Assembly (NCBI RefSeq): GCF_013074385.2
Contig: NZ_JABEYA020000006.1
Span: 149,926 to 213,925, forward strand
Direction: 5' to 3'
Length of the DNA: 64,000 nt
Source of the DNA: Vibrio ostreicida
Lineage (GTDB): Bacteria; Pseudomonadota; Gammaproteobacteria; Enterobacterales; Vibrionaceae
The number at the start of each line of letters is the position of its first letter. Positions within the stretch are counted from its first letter, which is position 1. The notes under the pieces are model-generated. The model was not told where the DNA came from. It saw nothing but the letters and a program-made list of their open reading frames with translations, and did no database searches. Below are positions 32,748-41,463 of the stretch, piece after piece. Made by a program: the position numbers and the translations under genes.

Positions 32748-33164
32748 ATGGTTCAACGTGTGATTAAATTTTTCTGGCTTGCGTTTATTGCGATGGTGTT
32801 GCCAACGCAGGTTTTGGCGTACTTCACCCAAGCCGAAAATAGCACACTCACCAGTGATAGCCGTCACCATGCTAATACGTTAGCGGCGTCTGATCTTGAC
32901 GCCAGCTTAGGCGACGCTCAGACACACAGCGACGCGCCGCCACTGGCAAAAAAACTGGCGTCTTTCTACCGCGGCTGTCTTTCAGCTGGTGTGGCGGACG
33001 ACGGCAAAACGCCGCACCTTGATGCCTTTCCACCGGATACCCGCGTTATTTCGACCTTGGCGAGCCATGGCCGCCAGAGGCAAACGACCTTTTTTTCCAA
33101 TGCTCGAATATCGGGTTGGAAAGATTCCAATGCGATGTACGTCGCCCTCAATAATCAATTCTGA
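32748..33164 (+). CDS. vemP: VemP-type translation-arrest peptide monitoring protein export
   Basis: 138 aa from the ATG at 32748. A signal sequence (residues about 1-25, ending TQVLA) precedes a poorly structured middle and a C-terminus with ISGWKDSNAMYVALNNQF, which closely matches the known VemP arrest motif (GWK..NAMYVALN, stalling near a terminal Gln). It stands directly upstream of secD2-secF2, as in Vibrio alginolyticus. In the known system, ribosomes stall on VemP until Sec machinery pulls the nascent chain; stalling opens an mRNA structure hiding the secD2 ribosome site. Low export activity (low Na+ there) thus induces the second SecDF. Confidence 0.88.
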   Translation: MVQRVIKFFWLAFIAMVLPTQVLAYFTQAENSTLTSDSRHHANTLAASDLDASLGDAQTHSDAPPLAKKLASFYRGCLSAGVADDGKTPHLDAFPPDTRVISTLASHGRQRQTTFFSNARISGWKDSNAMYVALNNQF

Positions 33165-33345
33165 TCGCGAGCCAACCGTTTTGGTTGCCCGTACCCACAA
33201 GTCGCACAACACCGTCCAAGCTTAATGTGGCTGTGCTTGTCGCCGACCTTTTATCATTCGACTGACTCCATTTCACTGAGTCAGGTGATTTTCTCTACCG
33301 CTTAGCCCTTCGGCCTAAGTGGGGATTGCATGTAAAGAATCAACT
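33165..33345 (+). promoter_or_regulatory. vemP-secD2 leader with hairpins
   Basis: This 181-nt region shows a hairpin CTGACTC / GAGTCAG (33262-33268, 33278-33284) and a second, imperfect one (CCGCTTAG at about 33299-33306 with CTAAGTGG at about 33314-33321) whose right arm abuts the G-rich GTGGGGA. The secD2 ATG at 33346 has only a weak AAAGA ribosome site. By analogy with V. alginolyticus, stalling in vemP should refold this leader, but which pairing involves the vemP 3' end I could not settle by eye. Confidence 0.5.
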
Positions 33346-35184
33346 ATGACGAATAAAAAGCAAAATAATAGCAGTGCTCGAGTCATGAATCGCTACTCTG
33401 TTTGGAAGTATGCGGTTCTTGTGGTGACGATCATCGTCCTTACCTTGAGTGCGATTCCGACCTGGTATGGCGAACAACCTGCGATACAGGTGACAACGTC
33501 ACAAAAGAACGCCACCATTGATAATCCTATCGCGCTCAATCGTTACCTCGAACAGCACGATATCCATGCCAACGCGATCACTCAGGAAAATCAAGCCACC
33601 ACCTTGGTGTTTGACAATGAAACCGATCAAACCCACGCACGGGAAGCGCTCAATAAGGTTCTCAATAAACAGGACGCGATTAGCTTCTCTTATGTTTCTG
33701 TGGCCCCAACATGGCTAAGTGACTTGGGCTTTAGCCCGATAAAACTTGGCCTTGATTTGCGTGGTGGTGTGCAGTTTTTATTGAATGTTGATGTTGATAA
33801 AGCCTTTGAAGAGCAGCGCAACACCATGGTCGATGAGATGCGTGACATGATGCGTCAGGACCGCGAACGGGGCATTCAGTTTGAGCAAGTCGGTATCGAC
33901 GGGTTTGAGGTGAAAAGCCACTCCGCGGAAACCTTGAACAAGGCGGCGAACTACTTACGTCAAAATTATTCGGGTTGGGAAATCAAGCGCCACGCGAATG
34001 CCTTGTCCGTTAAACCGACCGCTCAGAATAAATCTGAGTTCCAAGCGGTCACGATCAAGCAAAACCTCAAAATCATGCGGGACCGGATTGAAGAGCTGGG
34101 CATCACTGAAGCCTTGGTTCAGCGTCAGGGCGAACACAGTATTCGGATTGAATTGCCGGGTGTACAGGACCCGTCACAAGCGAAGAATGTGATTGGAGCA
34201 ACAGCATCGCTGGCCTTCCACGAAGCGAAATCGAGCGCGGAAGGTGCCGCTTATGGTGAAAGAGTCCTCAAAGACAATGATGGCCGTGATGTTGTCTTGT
34301 CAAAACGCCCAGTGTTGACCGGAGAGCACATCGTGAACGCGCGTGCTGGTGTGGACAATACGGGCTTTTCTGAAGTGAATATTTCGCTCGATCACACCGG
34401 TGGTAAAACCATGAGTGATTTCTCGGGCAAACACATCGGTAAGCCAATGGCAACGGTGTATCGTGAATACACCATCGATGCTAACGGCGACACGCAGCGC
34501 AGTGAAAAAGTCATCAGCGTCGCGACCATTCAATCTCAATTAGGCAGTCAGTTCCGCATTACTGGTGCGGGCTCGCTGGACGAAGCTCAGAATCTGGCGC
34601 TTCTGCTCAGAGCGGGCTCCCTGACCGCGCCAGTCACCATTGTTGAAGAACGCACGATCGGGGCTTCACTTGGCGCAGAAAACATCGAAAATGGCTTCGC
34701 GGCTTTGGCCTTGGGGCTGGCGATGACCTTAACCTTTATGGCGCTGTGGTATCGTCGTCTTGGCTGGGTCGCTAACCTTGCTCTGATGATCAATATGGTC
34801 AGTTTACTGGGCTTGATCGCCTTGCTGCCTGGCGCGGTACTGACGTTACCGGGCATCGCGGGTTTGGTGCTCACGGTGGGTATGGCTGTCGACACCAATG
34901 TTTTGATCTTTGAACGCATCAAAGACAAGCTGGCGGAAGGGCGCACCTTCGCTCAGTCGATTGATCTCGGTTTTGATAGCGCACTGAGCACCATTTTGGA
35001 CGCCAACATCACCACCATGATCACCGCTGTGGTCCTGTACTCAATTGGTAACGGGCCAATCCAAGGTTTTGCTTTGACCTTAGGCTTGGGGCTCTTAACC
35101 AGTATGTTCACCGGTGTGTTTGCATCACGCGCCATCATTAACTTAATTTGGGGACGCGATGGTCGTCGCGATGTAAAGGTCTGA
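33346..35184 (+). CDS. secD2: Protein translocase subunit SecD (second copy type)
   Basis: 612 aa. It has the N-terminal membrane segment (about 27-46), a large periplasmic P1 domain with LGLDLRGGVQFLLNVD, and the C-terminal membrane block (SLGAENIENGFAALALGLAM, TVGMAVDTNVLIFERIKDKL). SecDF uses ion flow to pull secreted proteins out of the SecYEG channel. The gene follows vemP rather than yajC, marking it as the inducible paralogue; by analogy it would work with protons rather than Na+. It is followed by secF 2 bp later. Confidence 0.93.
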   Translation: MTNKKQNNSSARVMNRYSVWKYAVLVVTIIVLTLSAIPTWYGEQPAIQVTTSQKNATIDNPIALNRYLEQHDIHANAITQENQATTLVFDNETDQTHAREALNKVLNKQDAISFSYVSVAPTWLSDLGFSPIKLGLDLRGGVQFLLNVDVDKAFEEQRNTMVDEMRDMMRQDRERGIQFEQVGIDGFEVKSHSAETLNKAANYLRQNYSGWEIKRHANALSVKPTAQNKSEFQAVTIKQNLKIMRDRIEELGITEALVQRQGEHSIRIELPGVQDPSQAKNVIGATASLAFHEAKSSAEGAAYGERVLKDNDGRDVVLSKRPVLTGEHIVNARAGVDNTGFSEVNISLDHTGGKTMSDFSGKHIGKPMATVYREYTIDANGDTQRSEKVISVATIQSQLGSQFRITGAGSLDEAQNLALLLRAGSLTAPVTIVEERTIGASLGAENIENGFAALALGLAMTLTFMALWYRRLGWVANLALMINMVSLLGLIALLPGAVLTLPGIAGLVLTVGMAVDTNVLIFERIKDKLAEGRTFAQSIDLGFDSALSTILDANITTMITAVVLYSIGNGPIQGFALTLGLGLLTSMFTGVFASRAIINLIWGRDGRRDVKV

Positions 35185-35186
35185 TA

Positions 35187-36089
35187 ATGATTCACTGTCT
35201 AAAGAACAATATTCGTCGAGTTCGTTATATTACCAGTTTTGTGTCGGTGGCATTAATGGTGATCTCTTTGGTGGCCTTTGCAACCAAAGGGCTCAATATG
35301 GGACTGGATTTTACTGGTGGTATGGTGACCGAAGTACAGGTGGATAAGACGCTAAACAACAGCGACTTGTTGCAGCGCCTACAGCCGGCCTTGGGCGAGT
35401 TTACCTCGGTGACTCACTCTGATCAGGATGGCCGCTGGCTGATCCGCTACCCCGTGCCAGAGCAAGACGCGCCCGTGGCGGACATAGCGTCACTTTTAGC
35501 GGGGGCCTCGGATCAGGTTGAAGTCGTCAGCAACAGCATGGTCGGGTCTCAAGTGGGGCAGGACTTAGTGGATCAGGGCGGCTTAGCCCTAATGATATCG
35601 ATGATGTGTATCTTGGGCTATCTGTGTTTTCGATTCGAATGGCGGTTGGCCAGTGGTGCCTTGTTGGCCTTGATCCACGATGTGGTGTTGGTTTTGGGCT
35701 TTTTTGCTGCGACACAAATGGAATTTAACCTGACAGTGTTTGCCGCAATCTTGGCGATTTTGGGGTACTCACTCAACGATTCCATCATTATCGCTGACCG
35801 TATCCGTGAACTGCTGTTGGCGAAACAATCGACCCCAACGGATGACATCAACGATCAAGCGGTACTGGCGACGTTTTCCCGTACCATGGTGACCTCGGGC
35901 ACCACCTTGCTGACGGTGTCTGCTTTGTGGTTAATGGGCGGCAGCGCGCTCGAAGGGTTCGCGATTGCGATGTTTATTGGCATTCTCTCGGGAACTTGGT
36001 CGTCTATCTCCATCGGGACCGTATTGCCGGAATGGTTGAAACTGGAGCCGAAACATTATTTGCCAGTGGAAATCGATTCTGCGCCTTAA
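35187..36089 (+). CDS. secF2: Protein translocase subunit SecF (second copy type)
   Basis: 300 aa from the ATG at 35187. Motifs GLNMGLDFTGGMVTEVQ, GSQVGQDLVDQGGLALMISM and LGYSLNDSIIIADRIREL are canonical SecF. It forms the complex with the SecD above. The operon ends at a strong hairpin. Confidence 0.95.
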   Translation: MIHCLKNNIRRVRYITSFVSVALMVISLVAFATKGLNMGLDFTGGMVTEVQVDKTLNNSDLLQRLQPALGEFTSVTHSDQDGRWLIRYPVPEQDAPVADIASLLAGASDQVEVVSNSMVGSQVGQDLVDQGGLALMISMMCILGYLCFRFEWRLASGALLALIHDVVLVLGFFAATQMEFNLTVFAAILAILGYSLNDSIIIADRIRELLLAKQSTPTDDINDQAVLATFSRTMVTSGTTLLTVSALWLMGGSALEGFAIAMFIGILSGTWSSISIGTVLPEWLKLEPKHYLPVEIDSAP

Positions 36090-36110
36090 TCACAAGCTGG
36101 TGTCATAAAA

Positions 36111-36140
36111 AGTCCCGCCCTGCACATGCAGGGCGGGATT
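36111..36140. terminator. Bidirectional terminator between secF2 and a convergent gene
   Basis: Stem TCCCGCCCTG / CAGGGCGGGA (36113-36122, 36129-36138), loop CACATG. On the minus strand the stem is followed by CTTTTTAT, on the plus strand by TTGATTT, so it can serve both convergent units. Confidence 0.85.
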
Positions 36141-36152
36141 GATTTCGCGGGG

Positions 36153-36884
36153 TTATTGAGTGGCGCTGGCCAAAAACTCGGTAAAACGTTGCCAAGATTT
36201 TTGATCGGCTTGCTGACGGTAGCGCTCACTGCCAAACACGGTAAATGCGTGCGGCGCGCCGCTGTAGGTGATCATCTCGTGGTCAATATTTTGCGCTTCC
36301 AGCTCACTGGCTAATGTGGCGAACTGTGTCATGCTAATCGCGCTATCCGCGGTGCCATGTAAGACTAGGATGGGCGCCTTGGTTTGTTGATACGATTGGC
36401 CTTGCGGGGTCTTTAACCCCCCATGAAAGGTCACAAACCCTTTCGCCTTCATGCCCGCACGCGCCGATTCCAATACGGCCGCACCCCCAAAGCAGTACCC
36501 CATCACGACAGGATCAACTTGGCGGCCATTCAAGGTCATGGCGTAGTCCATGCTGCCTTGCATCAGTGCGCGTAGCTTGTTTCGATCCTGATACAATTCA
36601 CCCGTGTGTTGTTTTTTGTCTTTGACCTCGGTTGGGCGGACCCCTTGACCAAACAGATCCGCGGCAAAGACGTTGTAACCCAGATCGTTGAGCATGCTGG
36701 CGCGTTTCATTTCATAGTCGGTTAAGCCGTCCCAATCGTGAACAAGCAACACCAGCGGGGCGTCATCGCTGACTTTCGCCCAATACCCTTCATAATCGTT
36801 ACCATTTACATTGTAAACTTTACTTTCTCCAGCCACTGTGAGACCACTGAACAGCGCTAGCCCTAAGATGTATTGCCTTTTCAT
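36153..36884 (-). CDS. Exported dienelactone hydrolase-family protein
   Basis: 243 aa from the ATG at 36884, which has a strong GGGAGGTGG ribosome site; the longer frame is not preceded by one. A signal peptide (about 1-20) precedes an alpha/beta hydrolase: the nucleophile is Cys in VVMGYCFGGAAVL, Asp in HGTADSAIS and His in YSGAPHAFTVFG, the Cys-Asp-His set of dienelactone hydrolases. The signal peptide makes it periplasmic. Substrate unknown. Confidence 0.9.
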   Translation of the reverse strand: MKRQYILGLALFSGLTVAGESKVYNVNGNDYEGYWAKVSDDAPLVLLVHDWDGLTDYEMKRASMLNDLGYNVFAADLFGQGVRPTEVKDKKQHTGELYQDRNKLRALMQGSMDYAMTLNGRQVDPVVMGYCFGGAAVLESARAGMKAKGFVTFHGGLKTPQGQSYQQTKAPILVLHGTADSAISMTQFATLASELEAQNIDHEMITYSGAPHAFTVFGSERYRQQADQKSWQRFTEFLASATQ

Positions 36885-37145
36885 AGCCACCTCCCTTGTT
36901 CCAGCAAGTGTAGTCGGAAAAAAGAGGGTGACAGCGGTAATCGAGTTGCGAGGGCCCGAACTGTGACGACGAAGGGTTAAGCCTATGATGATCCGTGCCA
37001 AAGTTAGAACCAGCAGAACTTTTCATGATTTTTCATGCTTCTAAAGCCGAAGGCGTCAGCGAATTGACCGTTCTCTGACAAATAGGTTTGGTCAGCGCCT
37101 AAGCTGCACGTTGCTCTCTATCACTCGCCCAATTTAGGAAACACC

Positions 37146-37631
37146 ATGTTAATTCGTTACCTTATCGTCAGCCTGCTCGCGCTATCCTCCTGCTTTGTCT
37201 CGGCGTTTGAACGCCAGCAAGACGGGGATTTGGATGGCATTAGAAGCGATTTGGGCACCCTTAAACAAAGTATCGAGCAATCCCAGAGTTCGATGCAATA
37301 TGAAAGGACGATCGACGGCAGTGCCTATGTGCCAGAGCCAGAGCACAGCCGCGATAAACCGGCTTACAGCTATTTTACGATTGAGTCGTATGACATTTAC
37401 ACCAGTGAGAGTGGACGTCGTATGATTCAGGCATTGATCACCAACCACTCCGGTGGGGGCGTTGAGCTTAAGGCCAATCAGATCAAAGCCTTTTTTGGTA
37501 AAGGCAAATATCAATCGCCTACCCGTATCGAGCAAGAAGGGCGTTTCGCTCAAGATGAAACTCAATCGGTGACCTTGTATTTTGGCGAATCTAAAGCTTC
37601 CATTCTTGGCCTCATCACCCGAAGCTACTGA
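37146..37631 (+). CDS. Exported hypothetical protein
   Basis: 161 aa. A signal peptide (residues 1-20, ending FVSA), a helical, possibly coiled segment (DLDGIRSDLGTLKQSIEQSQ) and a beta-rich domain (SYFTIESYDIYTSESGRRMI, ALITNHSGG, GRFAQDETQSVTLYFG). I do not recognise a family. It is probably periplasmic. Confidence 0.7.
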   Translation: MLIRYLIVSLLALSSCFVSAFERQQDGDLDGIRSDLGTLKQSIEQSQSSMQYERTIDGSAYVPEPEHSRDKPAYSYFTIESYDIYTSESGRRMIQALITNHSGGGVELKANQIKAFFGKGKYQSPTRIEQEGRFAQDETQSVTLYFGESKASILGLITRSY

Positions 37632-37971
37632 TATCAACACGGGTTGATTATCGGCGTGCGGTGCTGCCCATGTGAGGGCATACCGCCGGATGGTTGGCCT
37701 CGGCGCTTGATGTGAGCACAGCATCAAGCACATGAGCCCCTAGCGGGTCGCGTTTCACCATGTCACCCAGAGCCGCCACGTGGCTTCCTTATGCCAGAAA
37801 CGGGCTCAACCCCCGTGCACACCTTCAATGTGGCGCTGGTGGTTTCGCAATACGCAACCATGCGTTGTGCCAGCCACTCCAACGCCCTGTCATGATGAAG
37901 CGACCCCTTTGAGTCTTGGGGGCTCATACCTGAAAGATCGCCACCGAGCCATATTGTCTAACGCGCTCAGC
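37632..37971. other. Gap between convergent genes; nothing definite
   Basis: 340 bp. It contains one inverted repeat (GCTTGATG at 37705-37712, CATCAAGC at 37722-37729) and no gene with a ribosome site that I can support. Confidence 0.4.
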
Positions 37972-38463
37972 TCATAATTTATTTCCAAGAAATCGTTTCA
38001 TGTCTTGTATGATGTTGTACAAACGGATGTCTTTTCTGCCATTGCTGACATTGGGCTTCGGTCTGACATTGGGCTCGCTATCCGGTGGTACGTCGGCGCT
38101 TAACGTCATTTCGGGGGGCTCAGCCGATCGGCTTGAGCTATTAGCGGCTTTCATGACAGTGATCACGGCGGTGCGAATTCGCGACCGATAAGCGTTTTGG
38201 GCCTCGGGCGTCAAGACCAACTCGCCTTGGCTCGAAAGGCACCACGACTCATCATGCGGTTGTTTGATCAGCATCGGTTTTGAAGGGGTTGTGGTGAGTA
38301 AGGCTAACTCACCCTCTTTGAGTTTTTCCAATAAACACGGCATATTCATTCCCTCTAGGATGCCCGCATCCACAGCGGTGGGATCTAACGTGTCGAGATC
38401 CCCTTCGACTAGGCCGAATTCAAAGGTCATCAGTTCGGATACACGGACGATGTTGTAATACAC
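37972..38463 (-). CDS. Hypothetical protein
   Basis: 163 aa, cytoplasmic by appearance. The N-terminal half is acidic (FGLVEGDLDTLDPTAVDAG, LEKLKEGELALL), the C-terminal half Ser/Pro-rich and basic at the end (GRKDIRLYNIIQDMKRFLGN). No family recognised. AT-rich upstream sequence (38464-38580) may hold its promoter. Confidence 0.55.
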   Translation of the reverse strand: MYYNIVRVSELMTFEFGLVEGDLDTLDPTAVDAGILEGMNMPCLLEKLKEGELALLTTTPSKPMLIKQPHDESWCLSSQGELVLTPEAQNAYRSRIRTAVITVMKAANSSSRSAEPPEMTLSADVPPDSEPNVRPKPNVSNGRKDIRLYNIIQDMKRFLGNKL

Positions 38464-38769
38464 ACTCTTTTCCTCGTAATAATGTGGATGAGAGTACAGC
38501 CTATCTAACTCAATGTAATAGAAGGCATTATTAATCTACTTATGAGATAATCAATGATTAAATTGTGATTTACATTGGTTTAAAAAACCTAGGTGTATGA
38601 TTGATTCGACATCAAACAGTGATCCACTTTGCGTCTATGGCCTGTTTTCCTCTTCTCGGGTGGCTCGCGTTCAGGGTGAAGGTGATATTTGATATAGTCA
38701 ATCATGGACGCCAGAGACAGAGATGAGTCTCCACATTTCAACCCGATTCACTGACAAAACGGAATGATC
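38464..38769. other. Divergent intergenic region
   Basis: 306 bp between a leftward hypothetical gene and the rightward GTPase pair. It is AT-rich with likely promoters for both; I see no specific operator. Confidence 0.4.
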
Positions 38770-39864
38770 ATGTTTGAGTCAATCAAAGAATTTATCAATT
38801 CAGGTAAGCACGCGGATCTCCGTGATTCACGAGGCGATCACTATGCTTTGCCCACGTTATGGTTATTGGGCAAAACGGGCGCGGGTAAATCGTCTTTAAT
38901 TCAGTCGCTCACTGGGTTGAGTGAGGTCGAGGTGGGCAACGGTTTTGCTCCCTGTACGATGAGCGCTTATGCTTATGGCTTCCCCCAAGAAAATCCCGTA
39001 CTGCGCTTTCTCGATACGCGGGGTTTGGGGGAGGCAAACTACGATCCCAGTGACGACATCGGCGAGTGTCAAAACAAGGGCCACGCTTTGTTGGTGGTAG
39101 CGAAAATTGAGGAGCCAGAGCAAAGCGCGCTGATCACGGCACTGAAACAGATTCGCCGGAAAAAAAACATCGAGCATGTGTTGGTGATCCACACGGCAGT
39201 CAACGCCGTTGATGAGGATGCCCGCCAGCGGATGCAAGCGCACAATCAAGCGCAGTTTGACCAAGCTTGGGGCAAGGCGATCCCCGCGGTTGCCGTGGAT
39301 TTTGATTGCCGGACGGATCAGTATCATCACAGAGACACGCTGATCGACGCATTGACGGCGCTGTTACCGATCGTCGGTTTGACCATCCAACAAAATCAAT
39401 ACGCCAGTCTTGAAGAGCAGAACTTTGCCGCGCTGGAGCACGAAGTGTTGTGGTATGCAGGCACTGCCAGTGCGTCCGATCTGATGCCCGTTGTCGGGCT
39501 GGTGTCTGTCCCAGCGATTCAAGCCAAAATGCTGCACAGTTTGGCCAATCAATATGGTGTGGAATGGAACACACGCACGTTCAGTGAGCTCGTGGGTACG
39601 CTTGGCACCAGTGTGGGTGTTCAGTACGGTACGCGGCTGGGGGTGACGCAATTGGCTAAATTGATCCCCGGCTACGGGCAAACCGCAGGTGCAGTCACGG
39701 CGGCGGCGGTCAGCTTTGGTGCCACTTATGGTCTTGGGCGCGCAGCGAGTTACTATTTCCATCATAAAGGCACTCAGCAAGTGGTGTGCCCTGATGCCAT
39801 GCGGCGTTTATATAAAGAAGCGTTTACAAAAGGTAAGAGGGCCGCCAGTGATGACAAGCAATAA
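38770..39864 (+). CDS. GTPase with C-terminal DUF697-like membrane-associated domain
   Basis: 364 aa; the ATG at 38770 is better spaced from CGGA than the one at 38764. G1 is LLGKTGAGKSSLIQ, G3 is LDTRGLGE (the usual DxPG is DTRG), and a possible G4 is VIHTAVNAVD, which lacks the NKxD signature. The C-terminal region (about 215-340: LVSVPAIQAKMLHSLANQYG, LIPGYGQTAGAVTAAAV, ATYGLGRAASYYF) matches the DUF697/YcjF-like fold that associates with membranes. It overlaps the next GTPase gene by 14 bp, so the two are made together and probably work together, possibly in envelope stress. Confidence 0.85.
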   Translation: MFESIKEFINSGKHADLRDSRGDHYALPTLWLLGKTGAGKSSLIQSLTGLSEVEVGNGFAPCTMSAYAYGFPQENPVLRFLDTRGLGEANYDPSDDIGECQNKGHALLVVAKIEEPEQSALITALKQIRRKKNIEHVLVIHTAVNAVDEDARQRMQAHNQAQFDQAWGKAIPAVAVDFDCRTDQYHHRDTLIDALTALLPIVGLTIQQNQYASLEEQNFAALEHEVLWYAGTASASDLMPVVGLVSVPAIQAKMLHSLANQYGVEWNTRTFSELVGTLGTSVGVQYGTRLGVTQLAKLIPGYGQTAGAVTAAAVSFGATYGLGRAASYYFHHKGTQQVVCPDAMRRLYKEAFTKGKRAASDDKQ

Positions 39865-41389
39865 ATCCAAGTTAACCGCTCGTCAACGCTACGCGGAGAG
39901 TGTTGTCCTGATTTCACTGATCGGGGCGGTGGCGCCCATTCTGCTGGTCAGTGGATTTGGAATCTACTCAATTATCCAACAAGGGTATGTGATGCATCTT
40001 ACGCTGGCCTTGTTGATTTCCACGGTGGTTTTCTTCATTCCGCGTTGGCTATGGGGGATGTGGGCTAAAAGGTCTCCCTCTGATGACACGGAGGACATCT
40101 TGGTAGAAGCGTCATCGGACTGGTCTGACGCTGAGCTGCGGATCTGGCAACAAGCCAATCAATCGATTCAGCGCAAGCTCACGTACAGCAGTGATTGGGC
40201 CTCGGTCAAAAGCCACGGGATACACATTGCCGCAGAAATCGCGCAAGCGTTCGATAAGAAGGCGCTCGACTTTACCGTGCCAGAGGGGTTGCAGCTGCTT
40301 GAGGAGATCAGCAGACGATATCGGCAGGTGCTGGATCAGCATGTTCCGGCCGTCGATAGGATTAAGGTCTCCCAAATGAAATGGCTGTACGAGGTGAATG
40401 AGAAGTACGGTGAGCAAGCGGTTAAACTGGGTAAACGGGGTATGCTGGCATGGCGTGTGCTGCGAGTGTCTAATCCCATTGCTGCGATCGCCAGCGAACT
40501 CCGAGGAAAGCTGCTCGGATCACTGACAGATAAGGTCTCTGACAATCTGCAACGCAACGCGAAGCAGGCGTTGCTGCAAGAAGTCGCCCAAGTGTGTATC
40601 GATCTCTATAGCGGGCGCTACACCACAGATAAAGGCGATATTGGGCTCAGCGATATCGAGCAACAAGATCACGCCCGCGCCGAGACGCCCCTCTCGCCGA
40701 TCAGAATCGCGATCGTCGGTCAGATCAGTGCGGGTAAATCGTCCTTGGTCAACACCCTCACCCAACACCTCAATGCTGAGGTTGACCCATTACCCGCAAC
40801 CGATGATATTCGCCTCTATCGTTGCACGCTTGAAGGGGAAGAACAGCTTAACCTGATTGATACGCCAGGGTTGGATGGCAGTGATAACATGGCGGCGCGA
40901 GTGCTTGAACAAATCACTCAGTCCGATCTGGTGTTATGGGTATTAAAAGCCAACCAGTCCTCACGCCAGTTGGATGTGACCCTGCGAGAGCAAGTGGCCG
41001 ACTATTATTTGCGTCCAGAGCATCGATCACGTAAAAGGCCGACCATTATTGGTGTGTTGAATCAGGTCGATAAACTCCACCCTGCTGCGGAGTGGGCACC
41101 ACCTTATGATCTCAGCGATGACGAGCGCGTCAAGGCAAACACCCTACGCGCGGCGTTGGACTACAATCGTGGCCAATTGGCGATGGACACGCTGTACCCA
41201 TTGGGCCAACCTCAAGGCCGGCCGTCTTTTGGCTTAGAGGCGCTGGAAACAGAAATTCAGGCCCAATACACGCAGGCGAAACACGTTCAGCTCAATCGGC
41301 GCAGAAATGAGGCCAAGGGCGCTGGGTGGAAAGGCCAAAGCCAACGCTTGTTTAAAGCCAGCGAAACCATCATTAAAAACATTCTGTAA
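39851..41389 (+). CDS. Membrane-anchored GTPase, partner of the upstream GTPase
   Basis: 512 aa from the ATG at 39851, overlapping the upstream gene. Two N-terminal transmembrane segments (about 20-45 and 50-70), a long helical middle (about 95-270), then a GTPase: G1 VGQISAGKSSLVN, G3 DTPGLDGSDN, G4 GVLNQVDKLHP. The order, membrane anchor then C-terminal Era-like GTPase, is typical of paired DUF697-type systems of unknown function. Confidence 0.85.
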   Translation: MTSNKSKLTARQRYAESVVLISLIGAVAPILLVSGFGIYSIIQQGYVMHLTLALLISTVVFFIPRWLWGMWAKRSPSDDTEDILVEASSDWSDAELRIWQQANQSIQRKLTYSSDWASVKSHGIHIAAEIAQAFDKKALDFTVPEGLQLLEEISRRYRQVLDQHVPAVDRIKVSQMKWLYEVNEKYGEQAVKLGKRGMLAWRVLRVSNPIAAIASELRGKLLGSLTDKVSDNLQRNAKQALLQEVAQVCIDLYSGRYTTDKGDIGLSDIEQQDHARAETPLSPIRIAIVGQISAGKSSLVNTLTQHLNAEVDPLPATDDIRLYRCTLEGEEQLNLIDTPGLDGSDNMAARVLEQITQSDLVLWVLKANQSSRQLDVTLREQVADYYLRPEHRSRKRPTIIGVLNQVDKLHPAAEWAPPYDLSDDERVKANTLRAALDYNRGQLAMDTLYPLGQPQGRPSFGLEALETEIQAQYTQAKHVQLNRRRNEAKGAGWKGQSQRLFKASETIIKNIL

Positions 41390-41431
41390 ATGGGTGAGAA
41401 CATTCAGATCCACTCCATCGCGTGACGACGG

Positions 41432-41460
41432 ATCATGCGCCTCATGGCGAGGCGCATGAT
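41432..41460. terminator. Hairpin between convergent operons
   Basis: A perfect 12-bp stem ATCATGCGCCTC / GAGGCGCATGAT with a 5-base loop lies between the GTPase pair and the convergent peroxidase gene. T runs are poor on both sides, so it may terminate weakly or protect 3' ends. Confidence 0.55.
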
Positions 41461-41463
41461 AAG

